Positions 45,151 through 54,769 of a stretch of 56,309 bases of DNA are shown here, one piece after another. Source of the stretch: Crocinitomicaceae bacterium (GTDB lineage Bacteria; Bacteroidota; Bacteroidia; Flavobacteriales_D; Crocinitomicaceae); contig QKAV01000051.1 of assembly GCA_003247185.1 (NCBI GenBank), forward strand, positions 1-56,309. The letters are read 5' to 3'. Below the pieces are notes generated by a model. It had not been told where the DNA came from, made no database searches, and worked only from the letters and a program-made list of their open reading frames with translations. Numbering within the stretch: position 1 is the first letter of the stretch; each line of letters begins with the position of its first letter. The position numbers and the translations under genes are program-made.

Positions 45151-46341
45151 ATGGAATTCAAAATTTCGAATAAAGCTAAAACTGTAACACTCGCGTTGAT
45201 TGTAATCGGTGCTGTGTTTATGGGAATAGGTATTGCCTTTAACATGGGGCATGGAGAGCATTTCGGTACAAGATTTTTAGTAGGAGCGCTATCCAATGCA
45301 TTCTTCTATTTTTCAATTGGTCTTGGGGCATTATTTTTCCTTGCCTTACAGTACGCTACTGAAACTGGTTGGTATGCTACGGTAAAAAGAGTAATTGAAG
45401 CAGTTGCCGGTTTCTTACCTTATGGTATTGGTCTTATGGTGCTTATCCTTGTTGTGATCTCTATTATGGATGGAGCTCATATTTACACATGGATGGATCC
45501 GGAAGTTGTAGCTCACGATGAGATGATTCAGGAAAAGAGTGCGTATTTGAATATGATTTTCTTTTGGATCAGAACAGTGGCTTATATGGCGATCTACTAT
45601 ATTTTCTGGAACGGATTTAAAAAGAGATCACTTGAGGAAGACAGAGTAGGTGGAACAGATATCCATTTCAAAAATTACAAGAAGGGGGCATTGTTCCTTG
45701 TTTTCTTCTCTGTATTTAGTTCAACATCTTCCTGGGACTGGATCATGTCTATTGATGTTCACTGGTTCTCTACACTATTTGGATGGTATACATTCGCCGG
45801 AATGTGGGTGTCAACTATGGTTGTTTTAGTTCTTTTGGTATTGTATCTTAAGAAATTGGGATACCTTGAAAAAGTAAATGATAGTCACATTCACGATTTG
45901 GGTAAATGGACGTTTGCAACATCTTTCCTATGGTCTTACCTATGGTTCTCACAGTTCATGTTGATCTGGTATGCGAATATTCCTGAAGAGGTAACTTATT
46001 ACATCAACAGAATCGAAAACTTCAAGGTGTTGTATTTTACGATGTTCATCATCAACTTCGCCTTCCCGATGTTAATCCTTATGTCCAGAGATGCTAAGCG
46101 TAATGCAGGAATCCTGACGTTTGTAGGATTGATTATACTTAGTGGTCACTGGGTGGATGCATATATCATGTTCGCAGGTGGTTCACTTGGAGCATTGGCA
46201 GAAATCGGATGTCTGGAAATAGGAATGGCACTGTTACTTGGTGGAGCATTCATTCGAATCATTCTTATGAATTTATCTAAAGCACCTTTAATGCCTGTAA
46301 ATCACCCATTCTTGGATGAGAGTTTACATCACGAAATTTAA
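45151..46341 (+). CDS. actF: Alternative complex III membrane subunit ActF
   Basis: The 396-residue product is a multi-pass membrane protein with about ten helices and family segments such as FYFSIGLGALFFLALQY, FSSTSSWDWIMSIDVHWFSTLFGWY and SQFMLIWYANIPEE. ActF is structurally similar to ActC but is not thought to bind quinol in the characterised complex. It follows actE by 28 bases and precedes coxB by 27, completing actABCDEF in canonical order. Confidence 0.93.
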   Translation: MEFKISNKAKTVTLALIVIGAVFMGIGIAFNMGHGEHFGTRFLVGALSNAFFYFSIGLGALFFLALQYATETGWYATVKRVIEAVAGFLPYGIGLMVLILVVISIMDGAHIYTWMDPEVVAHDEMIQEKSAYLNMIFFWIRTVAYMAIYYIFWNGFKKRSLEEDRVGGTDIHFKNYKKGALFLVFFSVFSSTSSWDWIMSIDVHWFSTLFGWYTFAGMWVSTMVVLVLLVLYLKKLGYLEKVNDSHIHDLGKWTFATSFLWSYLWFSQFMLIWYANIPEEVTYYINRIENFKVLYFTMFIINFAFPMLILMSRDAKRNAGILTFVGLIILSGHWVDAYIMFAGGSLGALAEIGCLEIGMALLLGGAFIRIILMNLSKAPLMPVNHPFLDESLHHEI

Positions 46342-46368
46342 TATTTGATACAGTTAATAGAAAGATAG

Positions 46369-47625
46369 ATGGGAACTAAATTGATCATATTACTAGTTGT
46401 TATTCTGGGAGTACTCGCAATCGCTCAAATGATGCGTATTTATGAACTCTCTTCTAAAATAACAGGTAAAAAGGAAAATGAAATCAGTAATCGCGATAAC
46501 CGTTTCAATGCGAAATTGATGTTATTGTTCATGTTCATTTTCTTTGGCTCATTCATCTACATGATGATTCATTACGGATGGGTTGGACGTGGTGTTGCTG
46601 CCTCTAAGCATGGTAAAGATATTGACTGGTTGTTGAATCTGAATTTGATTATCATCATTTCAGTATTCTTCCTGACAAACGCTTTGTTGTACATCTTCGC
46701 ATTTAGATTTGTTAAGAAACCTGGAGTTCCTGCTTATTATCTGGCACACAATAATAAACTGGAGATGCTTTGGACAGTTGTTCCTGCAATGGTTCTTGCG
46801 GTGATCATCATCCTTGGATTGAAAACATGGAATGAAGCTACTGGAGACGCTCCTGCAGAATCTATTCGTGTTGAGTTGTTCTCGAAGCAATTCGACTGGA
46901 CTGCACGTTACTCCGGTAAGGATAATAAACTAGGTAAGTTTGATTACAAGTTGACATTGGATAATAATGAACTTGCTCTTAAAACTGCCGCTACCATAGA
47001 TTCTGCTATCCGTATGATGGAAGAAGGACCAATGGGAATTAAAACATTGGAAGCCAAATTGAATGATAAAAAGATCATTATGGTTCCTGAGGATAGAGCT
47101 AAAATGGAAGCGGACCTTTCAAGAAAAGAGCGATTGATTCGTCTTCTTTATCAAATGAAAGAAAAGCATGATCCGAAAGATGATGCTGCTGCATGGGATG
47201 ATTTCATTCAGAAGGACACACTTTACTTGTGTAAAGGAAAAGAATATGAATTCAATTTCCGTTCAAAGGATGTAATTCACTCAGCATTCTTCCCTCATTT
47301 CAGAGCTCAGATGAACACGGTTCCCGGCCTGACAACTCGATTTAAATTCACTCCTGACGTAAGTACAAGTGAGATGAGAGAAATCAAGGGAGACGAGAAT
47401 TTCAATTATGTACTTCTATGTAATAAGATTTGTGGAGGTGCACACTACAAAATGAAAATGATGATCGTTGTAATGGAAGAAGATGCCTACAATGATTGGT
47501 TCAAAGGAAAAATGACGAAGACGTTCAGAGACACATATTTCCCTGCAGTTGAACCGGCTCAGCCTGCTGCTGATGCTGAAAATGCAGAAGGACAAACTGA
47601 ACAGGCACAAAACGCGGAAGCTTAA
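46369..47625 (+). CDS. coxB: Cytochrome c oxidase subunit II
   Basis: Subunit II receives electrons at the CuA site. The 418-residue product has an extra N-terminal helix (~5-22), two further membrane helices (~45-66 and ~88-110; the quinol/oxidase contact region) and a cupredoxin domain. CuA ligands are visible: the first His in VIHSAFFPHFRAQ (~303) and CNKICGGAHYKM (~350, Cys, Cys, His, Met). About 80 charged, helical residues (~195-275) are inserted before the cupredoxin core's second part. There is no CxxCH, so this is an aa3-type and not a caa3-type subunit. It continues the act operon. Confidence 0.95.
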   Translation: MGTKLIILLVVILGVLAIAQMMRIYELSSKITGKKENEISNRDNRFNAKLMLLFMFIFFGSFIYMMIHYGWVGRGVAASKHGKDIDWLLNLNLIIIISVFFLTNALLYIFAFRFVKKPGVPAYYLAHNNKLEMLWTVVPAMVLAVIIILGLKTWNEATGDAPAESIRVELFSKQFDWTARYSGKDNKLGKFDYKLTLDNNELALKTAATIDSAIRMMEEGPMGIKTLEAKLNDKKIIMVPEDRAKMEADLSRKERLIRLLYQMKEKHDPKDDAAAWDDFIQKDTLYLCKGKEYEFNFRSKDVIHSAFFPHFRAQMNTVPGLTTRFKFTPDVSTSEMREIKGDENFNYVLLCNKICGGAHYKMKMMIVVMEEDAYNDWFKGKMTKTFRDTYFPAVEPAQPAADAENAEGQTEQAQNAEA

Positions 47626-47651
47626 TTGATTAACGACTTAAATTTAATAGA

Positions 47652-49457
47652 ATGGCTGCAGTAGCACACGAGGCACACGGACATCACGACGATCACGGAC
47701 ATCACGAAGAAAACTTCGTATCGAAGTACATTTTTTCGCAGGATCATAAAATGATCGGTAAGCAGTTTTTAATGACTGCGGTATTTATGGGATTTGTAGC
47801 GATGTTGCTTTCTATCTTGTTTAGAATTCAACTTGCATGGCCGGAAGAAGGTTCAGGATTTCTGAGCTTCTTTTTGGGAGAGCAGTGGGCACCGGATGGG
47901 GTCTTAAAAGAAGATATGTATTTGGGATTGGTAACAATTCACGGTACAATCATGGTATTCTTCCTGTTAACAGGTGGTTTGTCAGGTACATTCTCGAACC
48001 TGTTAATTCCATTGCAGGTTGGTGCACGTGATATGGCTTCAGGATTCCTGAACATGCTTTCTTACTGGTTCTTCTTCTTGTCTTCAGTATTAATGATGAT
48101 CTCTCTTTTCGTAGAGTCTGGACCGGCAATGTCAGGATGGACCGTATATCCTCCATTATCTGCTTTACCACAAGCAGTTAGTGGTTCCGGAATGGGTATG
48201 ACACTTTGGTTGTTCTCAATGGCGATCTTCATTGCTTCGTCTCTGATCGGATCTTTGAACTACATCACTACAGTATTGAACCTTAGAACAAAAGGAATGT
48301 CAATGACAAGATTGCCTCTTACAATCTGGGCATTCTTCGTAACAGCAATTATCGGGGTACTTTCTTTCCCAGTTTTATTGTCTGCTGCGTTGTTATTGAT
48401 CATGGACCGTCTTGCTGGAACAAGTTTCTATTTATCTGATATTATCGTTGGAGGAGAAATGCTTACACAGCACGGTGGTTCACCGATCCTTTATCAGCAC
48501 TTATTCTGGTTCCTTGGTCACCCTGAGGTATATATCGTACTTCTTCCGTCACTTGGGATTACATCAGAGATTATCGCTACGAATTCACGTAAACCGATCT
48601 TTGGTTACCGTGCAATGATCGGATCGATTCTGGCGATCGCATTCCTGTCATTCATTGTATGGGCGCACCACATGTTCGTAACAGGGATGAATCCTTTCCT
48701 TGGATCTGTCTTTGTATTTACAACCTTGTTGATTGCGATTCCATCAGCGGTAAAAGTATTTAATTATTTGACTACTATCTGGAGAGGTTCATTGGTGTTT
48801 ACACCGGCAATGTTGTTCTCTATCGGATTGGTTTCTACATTCATTACAGGTGGTGTTACAGGTATTATCCTTGCTGATGCCGCATTGGATATCACAGTTC
48901 ATGATACGTATTTCGTAGTTGCCCACTTCCACGTGGTAATGGGACTTTCTGCGGTATTCGGTATGTTGGCCGGGGTATACCACTGGTTCCCTAAAATGTA
49001 CGGACGTATGATGAATACGAGATTAGGATATGTACATTTCTGGATCACGTTGATCGGTGCCTACGGGGTATTCTTCCCAATGCACTTCGTTGGTATTGCC
49101 GGAGCACCTCGTCGTTACTATAACTACTCTGTATATAATGATTTTGATGTGGATTCATATAACATGATCATGGATTTGAATGTTATCATCACCATCTTCG
49201 CAATTATTGCAGCTTTAGGACAATTGATCTTCTTGTTCAATTTCTTCTACAGCATCTACAGAGGACCGGTAGCGGAACAAAACCCTTGGAGATCTACTAC
49301 TTTGGAATGGACAACTCCTGTGGAGCACATCCATGGTAACTGGCCAGGGGAACTTCCAACTGTACACAGATGGCCTTACGATCTTTCTAAGCCGGGAGCG
49401 GAAGAGGACTTTATACCTCAGACAGTTCCGTTGATGGAAGGTGAAGAAGAGCACTAA
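47652..49457 (+). CDS. coxA: Cytochrome c oxidase subunit I
   Basis: Subunit I holds haem a, haem a3 and CuB and reduces oxygen. The 601-residue product has about twelve helices and all hallmark residues: HGTIMVFF (haem a His), GHPEVYIVLLP (~289, CuB His, proton-channel Glu and the cross-linked Tyr), WAHHMF (CuB His pair) and HDTYFVVAHFHVVMG (~416, haem ligands). The N-terminus is His-rich (AHEAHGHHDDHGHHEE). It is the last gene of the operon, followed by a strong terminator. Subunits III and IV are not in this window. Confidence 0.97.
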   Translation: MAAVAHEAHGHHDDHGHHEENFVSKYIFSQDHKMIGKQFLMTAVFMGFVAMLLSILFRIQLAWPEEGSGFLSFFLGEQWAPDGVLKEDMYLGLVTIHGTIMVFFLLTGGLSGTFSNLLIPLQVGARDMASGFLNMLSYWFFFLSSVLMMISLFVESGPAMSGWTVYPPLSALPQAVSGSGMGMTLWLFSMAIFIASSLIGSLNYITTVLNLRTKGMSMTRLPLTIWAFFVTAIIGVLSFPVLLSAALLLIMDRLAGTSFYLSDIIVGGEMLTQHGGSPILYQHLFWFLGHPEVYIVLLPSLGITSEIIATNSRKPIFGYRAMIGSILAIAFLSFIVWAHHMFVTGMNPFLGSVFVFTTLLIAIPSAVKVFNYLTTIWRGSLVFTPAMLFSIGLVSTFITGGVTGIILADAALDITVHDTYFVVAHFHVVMGLSAVFGMLAGVYHWFPKMYGRMMNTRLGYVHFWITLIGAYGVFFPMHFVGIAGAPRRYYNYSVYNDFDVDSYNMIMDLNVIITIFAIIAALGQLIFLFNFFYSIYRGPVAEQNPWRSTTLEWTTPVEHIHGNWPGELPTVHRWPYDLSKPGAEEDFIPQTVPLMEGEEEH

Positions 49458-49472
49458 AAGAATAAATATTTA

Positions 49473-49510
49473 AAGAAGGCCTCCTGTATACAGGGGGCTT
49501 TCTTATTTTT
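49473..49510 (+). terminator. Strong terminator of the act-cox operon
   Basis: A long stem (about 14 bp including two G-U pairs) closes on a TATA loop and is followed by a T-rich run ending ATTTTT. It lies directly after coxA. Confidence 0.9.
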
Positions 49511-49526
49511 GTAATATACAAGCAGT

Positions 49527-50543
49527 TTGGAAGATTCATTTGACTATAGAGACGAGGCTGAAAAGCAAACGGATATTGATAAGGTCCTTAGGCCAAAGTC
49601 ATTGTCAGATTTCGCAGGTCAGGCCAAGGTGACGGAAAACCTCCAGATTTTCGTAAGAGCTGCTATGCTCCGTAATGAGCCACTGGATCACGTCTTACTA
49701 CATGGTCCTCCGGGGCTTGGAAAAACGACTTTGGCGAACATTATAGCAAATGAGCTTGGAGTGGATTGTAAGATCACAAGCGGGCCTGTTTTGGATAAAC
49801 CTGGGGATCTTGCGGGCCTGTTAACAGGATTACAGGTCGGAGATGTCTTGTTCATAGATGAGATTCATCGTATGAGTCCGGTAATTGAGGAATACCTCTA
49901 TTCTGCAATGGAAGATTACCAGATAGACATTATGATTGACTCGGGCCCCAATGCCAGATCGGTGCAGATTGCTTTAAATCCGTTTACATTAATCGGTGCT
50001 ACTACCCGATCCGGATTGTTAACATCGCCTTTAAGAGCAAGATTTGGAATCAATTCACGGTTAGAATATTATGATTCCAAAACATTAACGCTGATTGTTG
50101 AACGTTCGGCAGGGTTGCTAAATATTCCGATTACAGAAGAAGCTGCTTTTCAGATTGCCGGTAGAAGTAGAGGAACCCCACGTGTGGCCAATGCTTTATT
50201 GCGTCGTGTGCGGGACTTTGCTCAGATAAAAGGTGATGGTACAATAACTCTGGATATAACGAATCATGCACTGGAAGCCCTAAATGTTGATCAGTACGGG
50301 TTGGATGAAATGGACAATAAAATCCTTATAACGATTATTGATAAGTTTAAAGGAGGACCGGTAGGATTAAACAACGTTGCTACAGCAATCGGAGAGAACG
50401 CAGGTACACTGGAAGAAGTATATGAACCATTTCTTATTCAGGAAGGGTTTTTGATGCGTACGCCAAGAGGTAGGCAAGCTACGGAAAAGGCGTACAAGCA
50501 CTTGAATAAAGACAGAGGATTCACACAGGGAGGCCTGTTTTGA
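49527..50543 (+). CDS. ruvB: Holliday junction branch migration ATPase RuvB
   Basis: RuvB is the hexameric motor of branch migration, partner of RuvA. The 338-residue product has the RuvB pattern throughout: [12 protein letters not shown], Walker [10 protein letters not shown] (~60), Walker B FIDEIHR (~108), sensor GATTRSG, arginine-finger region [18 protein letters not shown] and C-terminal winged helix ending FLMRTPRGR. The start is TTG at 49527; an in-frame stop lies just upstream at 49512 and no ATG occurs before residue ~47, after conserved sequence has begun. Its stop overlaps the queG start by one base. Confidence 0.94.
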   Translation: MEDSFDYRDEAEKQTDIDKVLRPKSLSDFAGQAKVTENLQIFVRAAMLRNEPLDHVLLHGPPGLGKTTLANIIANELGVDCKITSGPVLDKPGDLAGLLTGLQVGDVLFIDEIHRMSPVIEEYLYSAMEDYQIDIMIDSGPNARSVQIALNPFTLIGATTRSGLLTSPLRARFGINSRLEYYDSKTLTLIVERSAGLLNIPITEEAAFQIAGRSRGTPRVANALLRRVRDFAQIKGDGTITLDITNHALEALNVDQYGLDEMDNKILITIIDKFKGGPVGLNNVATAIGENAGTLEEVYEPFLIQEGFLMRTPRGRQATEKAYKHLNKDRGFTQGGLF

Positions 50544-51487
50544 TGCAAGCGAACAGGACATATAAGGAACTAATACAACGAAGAGCCAATGAACTTGGCT
50601 TTTTTTATTGCGGATTCGCAAAGGCGGACCACCTGGATGAGGAAGCCCCTCGTCTGGAAAAATGGTTAAAAAGTGAAATGCATGGAAAAATGCAGTACAT
50701 GGAAAACCATTTCGATAAGCGTCTTGATCCCCGTTTACTTGTACCGGGAGCAAAAACAGTCATTTCATTATTGTTAAATTACTTTCCTAAGGAGACACAA
50801 ACTAACGATAGCTACAAAATTTCGAAATATGCCTACGGAAAGGATTATCACCTGGTGATCAAAGAGAAATTGTTCGCGCTGTTCGATACTATCCGGGATG
50901 AAATTGGCGATGTCAACGGACGTGTATTCGTCGATTCCGCACCTGTAATGGATAAGGCGTGGGCAAAACGGTCTGGATTGGGCTGGATGGGTAAAAATGC
51001 GAATTTGATTCATCCGAAAACGGGTTCATTTTTCTTCATTGCTGAAATTATCCTTGATCTTGAGTTGGAACCGGATGGTCCGATGAAGGACTATTGCGGT
51101 ACCTGCACACGTTGCATCGATGCCTGTCCTACGGAAGCTATAGTTCAGCCTTATCTTGTGGATGGGTCAAAGTGTATCTCCTATCTGACAATTGAATTAA
51201 AGGACCAGCTTATTCCTGGCGCGTTTAAGAATGAAATGGATAATTGGATCTTTGGGTGTGATGTATGCCAGGATGTATGTCCGTGGAATCGTTTTTCGAA
51301 GCCACACGCAATTCCTGAATTTGATCCGCACAGAAGTCTGATGTCACTTACGAAAAACGATTGGGAAGAATTAACAGAAGAATTATTTCAGGAATTGTTC
51401 AGAAATTCAGCCGTAAAGAGGACGAAATACCCCGGATTGAAAAGAAACATTAATTTTTTAACAAAAAAGGATAATTCTGCATTCTGA
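50543..51487 (+). CDS. queG: Epoxyqueuosine reductase QueG
   Basis: QueG reduces epoxyqueuosine to queuosine in the tRNA wobble position, using cobalamin and two 4Fe-4S clusters. The 314-residue product has the family features: [41 protein letters not shown] (residues ~130-155), the first cluster [16 protein letters not shown] (~185) and the second [13 protein letters not shown] (~239). The ATG at 50543 overlaps the ruvB stop (TGATG); an in-frame TTG one codon earlier is less likely. The downstream gene starts 53 bases later behind its own likely promoter. Confidence 0.95.
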   Translation: MQANRTYKELIQRRANELGFFYCGFAKADHLDEEAPRLEKWLKSEMHGKMQYMENHFDKRLDPRLLVPGAKTVISLLLNYFPKETQTNDSYKISKYAYGKDYHLVIKEKLFALFDTIRDEIGDVNGRVFVDSAPVMDKAWAKRSGLGWMGKNANLIHPKTGSFFFIAEIILDLELEPDGPMKDYCGTCTRCIDACPTEAIVQPYLVDGSKCISYLTIELKDQLIPGAFKNEMDNWIFGCDVCQDVCPWNRFSKPHAIPEFDPHRSLMSLTKNDWEELTEELFQELFRNSAVKRTKYPGLKRNINFLTKKDNSAF

Positions 51488-51519
51488 TTTGTCTGAACCA
51501 TACATTCTTTCTAAATTCC
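51488..51519 (+). promoter_or_regulatory. Possible promoter of the DUF1800-DUF1501 pair
   Basis: TTTG at 51488-51491 is followed after 20 bases by TAAATTCC (51512-51519), an imperfect TAnnTTTG. Spacing is right for a Bacteroidetes promoter and the start point would lie ~15 bases before the ATG. It overlaps the end of queG's stop region. Confidence 0.35.
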
Positions 51520-51540
51520 GACAAATTTAACTTACTTACT

Positions 51541-53157
51541 ATGCCAGATCAGGGAAATCCAGGTGCCATTTCATACAGTATGACACCTTATACCGGTTCA
51601 TGGACAAAAGCCGAAGCAGGCCATTTGTTACATCGAACAATGTTTGGAGCCACTAATCAGCAGATACTTGACGCCGTTGCCAATGGGATGGATGCTACCG
51701 TCACAGCTTTGATGCAGGTACCCGCAATAGGTGATCCTTTAGCTTTTGATTCCAATGAAACGATTGTGCCTTTCGGATCTACATGGGTAAACGCGGTATA
51801 TCCTGCGAATACCACAGATGCGCAAACGGTGGAAAATGCCAGGGTGATGTCATTGGGAGGCTGGATTATGGAACGTCTGAATCAGGAGTCACTTTCCGTA
51901 GCAGAGAAGATGTGCCTGTTTTGGCAAAATCATTTTGCTGCAACTGCAGTTTCGGATTCGAGAGCCACTTACGATTATCACATGCTGATCAGACAACATG
52001 CGCTTGGTAATTTTAAGCAACTCGTAAAAGACATTACGATTAATCCGACTATGCTACTTTTCTTAAACGGTGCTACAAATAACGTTTTTAGTCCGAATGA
52101 GAATTACGCGCGGGAGTTTCTGGAGTTATTTACAATAGGAAAAGGCCCGCAAATTGGTCCGGGAGATTATACGAATTACACGGAAGAAGATGTTGCCGCT
52201 GCAGCTAAAATATTTACAGGCTATTATGTAGATGGTCTGCGTTCATCTACAGCTACGTCGGTAACTGCGGTGTACAATGGGATTTTGCATGACACGTCAA
52301 CGAAAACAATGTCTGCTCATTTCGGAAATGCAGTTATACCGAATAATGACGGGAACGAATATCAGGATTTAGTAGATGTTGTTTTTCTGCAAGACGAATG
52401 TGCTTACTTCATTTGTAGAAAACTCTATAAGTACTTCGTGAATTACGACCTGACATCTGCGGTTGAGACAAACGTCATCACAGAAATGGCAAACACCATG
52501 ATTGCGAACAACTATGATGTGTTGCCCGTTTTGGATATGCTTTTCAGAAGCCAGCACTTCTACGACATATCTGTAAGGGGAGCCATTATTCGAAGTCCGT
52601 TGGATGCCTATTTTGCAATATTTAATTCAACAGAGTCGACAGCAAATTATACCCTGGATACAAACATGATGATGATGCTCAACATCTATTGGTTGGCAGA
52701 GTCCTCAGGTCAGGCTTACGCCACTCCTCCTGCAGTTGCTGGTTGGCCGGCGTATTATCAGGAGCCATCCTATTATAAAATGTGGGTGAATGCGTCAACC
52801 TTGAAATTGCGTTTCGATGCTGCGACATTTGTAACAATACTGACAGGTATTCCTGTGAATGGGGAATTTTTCAAGGTCAATGCTCTGGGCTTCCTTGATA
52901 ATTTATCTGCTCCAGCTACTGCTGCGACGGTGATTGATGATATTGCGGATATTTTTACACCGAAAGGAATTTCTGCGACACAAAAACTCATATTGAAGTC
53001 GGTTTTAACCGGAGGTCAACCGGATACCGTTTGGGCCTCTGAGTATAACAACTACATTAATAATCCGGGAAATACAACGTATTCCGACCCGGTTAGAACC
53101 CATGTTGAACAAGTGCTTTACCGTGTATTCCAAATGCCGGAATTCCACGTTATGTAA
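51541..53157 (+). CDS. DUF1800 domain protein
   Basis: The 538-residue product matches DUF1800: AGHLLHRTMFGAT near the start, SVAEKMCLFWQNHFA, NPTMLLFLNGATN, NENYAREFLELFTIG, and later WPAYYQEPSYYKMW. No hydrophobic signal peptide is visible at the N-terminus (MPDQGNPGAISYS) and there is no C-terminal T9SS tail, so export is unclear. DUF1800 genes usually lie beside DUF1501 genes, as here with an 18-base gap, but the pair has no established biochemical function. It is preceded by a possible promoter after queG. Confidence 0.85.
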   Translation: MPDQGNPGAISYSMTPYTGSWTKAEAGHLLHRTMFGATNQQILDAVANGMDATVTALMQVPAIGDPLAFDSNETIVPFGSTWVNAVYPANTTDAQTVENARVMSLGGWIMERLNQESLSVAEKMCLFWQNHFAATAVSDSRATYDYHMLIRQHALGNFKQLVKDITINPTMLLFLNGATNNVFSPNENYAREFLELFTIGKGPQIGPGDYTNYTEEDVAAAAKIFTGYYVDGLRSSTATSVTAVYNGILHDTSTKTMSAHFGNAVIPNNDGNEYQDLVDVVFLQDECAYFICRKLYKYFVNYDLTSAVETNVITEMANTMIANNYDVLPVLDMLFRSQHFYDISVRGAIIRSPLDAYFAIFNSTESTANYTLDTNMMMMLNIYWLAESSGQAYATPPAVAGWPAYYQEPSYYKMWVNASTLKLRFDAATFVTILTGIPVNGEFFKVNALGFLDNLSAPATAATVIDDIADIFTPKGISATQKLILKSVLTGGQPDTVWASEYNNYINNPGNTTYSDPVRTHVEQVLYRVFQMPEFHVM

Positions 53158-53175
53158 TCCCTAAACTGAAGTAAA

Positions 53176-54720
53176 ATGAAAAGAAGAGATTTTGTTAAAA
53201 ATATAGCAATAGCTTCAGCAGGGACACCGATCTTGTTGAACAATATCAAAATGCAGTCACTAGGAAAGAAACTATTTGACGTTCCTAAGTCTGCAGAAGA
53301 CAGAGTGTTGGTAATCATTCGTCTGAATGGCGGAAACGATGGACTGAATACAGTGATCCCTCGTGATCAGTACTCGAACTTATCGGTTCAGAGAAACAAT
53401 ATCCTGATCCCGGAAACATCCGTCTTACCATTGACGGCGGAAGTAGGGCTGCATCCGGTTATGACAGGGATGCAGGGAATTTACAATGATGGGAAGTTAT
53501 CCGTGATTCAGAATGTAGGTTATCCTGAGCAGAACAGATCACATTTCCGTTCCATGGATATCTGGACATCAGGATTGATCGATAATGACCCAACGACCGG
53601 ATGGTTAGGGCGCTATTTTCAGGATTATAATCCAAACTACCCGGATGGTTATCCCAATTCAACTTATCCGGATCCTTTTGCGATTAGTATGGGATATGAA
53701 GTGTCAACTACCTGTCAGGGTATTTTGGCCAATTTCAGCCATGCTGTAAGCAATCCGTTTGACAATTATAACCTGCTTACGAGTGGTGCGGTAAATGACG
53801 GAACCTATTATGGTGATCAGGTTGAGTACCTGGCCAACTTAATTGATCAGGCTAATGGATATGGTGCAGAAATCAATGCAGCGGCCAATGCCGGGAACAC
53901 ACTCGCAACGTACCCTTCAACAACATTGGGTCAGCAGTTACAGTATGTAGCTCAAATGATTTCCGGTGGACTGAAAACAAAGGTTTACATTTTAAATGTT
54001 GGAGGTTTTGATACACATGATGCACAGGTAACAAGTACGGACACAACAACGGGAACTCATGCGAATTTGCTTCAAACTGTTTCTGATGCAGTAGCTGCGT
54101 TCCAGAACGACCTGCAGTTGCTGGGGATAGAAAACCGTGTAGCAGGGATGACTTTTTCTGAATTTGGACGTCAGGTAGCATCAAACGGAAGTAGAGGTAC
54201 GGATCACGGAGATGCGGCGCCATTGTTCTTATTTGGAACATGTATAGAAGGTGGTATTGTAGGAGCTAACCCTACGATAGGAAGTACAGTAGTAGATCAG
54301 GCCGGAGTTCCGATGGAATTCGATTTCAGAGATATCTATGCTTCTATTCTGAAAGACTGGTTTGGAGTAGACACTACAACTATTCAGTCATTCTTTGAAC
54401 ATACGGTTACTTACTACAATGTACTTGGTGCTTGTAATCTTGGAGTGGAAGAGAAATCACTTGCGAAAGATGAAGCCATTCTTTACCCGAATCCATGTAG
54501 TAACAGTTCAACGATCAGATTTAAATCAGATGATGAATGGGTTCGAATTGATATTTTCGATTTTTCAGGAAGAAACGTGGGTACGATCTGCGATTCGAAT
54601 CTTACTCCTGGAAGTCATGATATCTTCTTCGAGACAAGAGATTTCCAGCAAGGAGAGTATGTAGTTCAGATTCTCAAGAAGTCAGGAAATGTTCAGACGA
54701 AGTTGATTAAAGTGAGATAA
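53176..54720 (+). CDS. DUF1501 protein with T9SS type A sorting domain
   Basis: The 514-residue product begins with a twin-arginine-like motif (MKRRDFVKNIAIASAG). DUF1501 follows (~40-420: VLVIIRLNGGNDGLNTVIP, HPVMTGMQGIYNDGKLSVIQNVGYPEQNRSHFRSMDIW, GGFDTHDAQ, FSEFGRQVASNGSRGTDHGDAAP), a family with an alkaline-phosphatase/sulfatase-like pattern of metal-type His/Asp residues. The last ~80 residues are a type A T9SS sorting domain (LYPNPCSNSSTIRF, IFDFSGRNVG, GEYVVQILKKSG). I infer export to the surface through SprA. Enzyme activity is unproven. It is translated from the same likely transcript as the DUF1800 gene. Confidence 0.88.
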   Translation: MKRRDFVKNIAIASAGTPILLNNIKMQSLGKKLFDVPKSAEDRVLVIIRLNGGNDGLNTVIPRDQYSNLSVQRNNILIPETSVLPLTAEVGLHPVMTGMQGIYNDGKLSVIQNVGYPEQNRSHFRSMDIWTSGLIDNDPTTGWLGRYFQDYNPNYPDGYPNSTYPDPFAISMGYEVSTTCQGILANFSHAVSNPFDNYNLLTSGAVNDGTYYGDQVEYLANLIDQANGYGAEINAAANAGNTLATYPSTTLGQQLQYVAQMISGGLKTKVYILNVGGFDTHDAQVTSTDTTTGTHANLLQTVSDAVAAFQNDLQLLGIENRVAGMTFSEFGRQVASNGSRGTDHGDAAPLFLFGTCIEGGIVGANPTIGSTVVDQAGVPMEFDFRDIYASILKDWFGVDTTTIQSFFEHTVTYYNVLGACNLGVEEKSLAKDEAILYPNPCSNSSTIRFKSDDEWVRIDIFDFSGRNVGTICDSNLTPGSHDIFFETRDFQQGEYVVQILKKSGNVQTKLIKVR

Positions 54721-54721
54721 T

Positions 54722-54753
54722 AAAAAAGGGAGCTAAAACAGCTCCCTTTTTTT
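54722..54753. terminator. Bidirectional rho-independent terminator
   Basis: GGGAGCT and AGCTCCC form a 7-bp stem with a five-base loop, flanked by an A-run on the left and a T-run on the right. It can end both the DUF1501 gene on the plus strand and the DUF4412-like gene on the minus strand. Confidence 0.85.
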
Positions 54754-54769
54754 ATCTGTAAATTTTCTT

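Noticed and set aside
16675-50543. Separation of ruvA and ruvB by 32 kb as a sign of rearrangement
   Set aside because: Separate ruvA and ruvB loci are normal in Bacteroidetes, and both neighbourhoods look like familiar arrangements.
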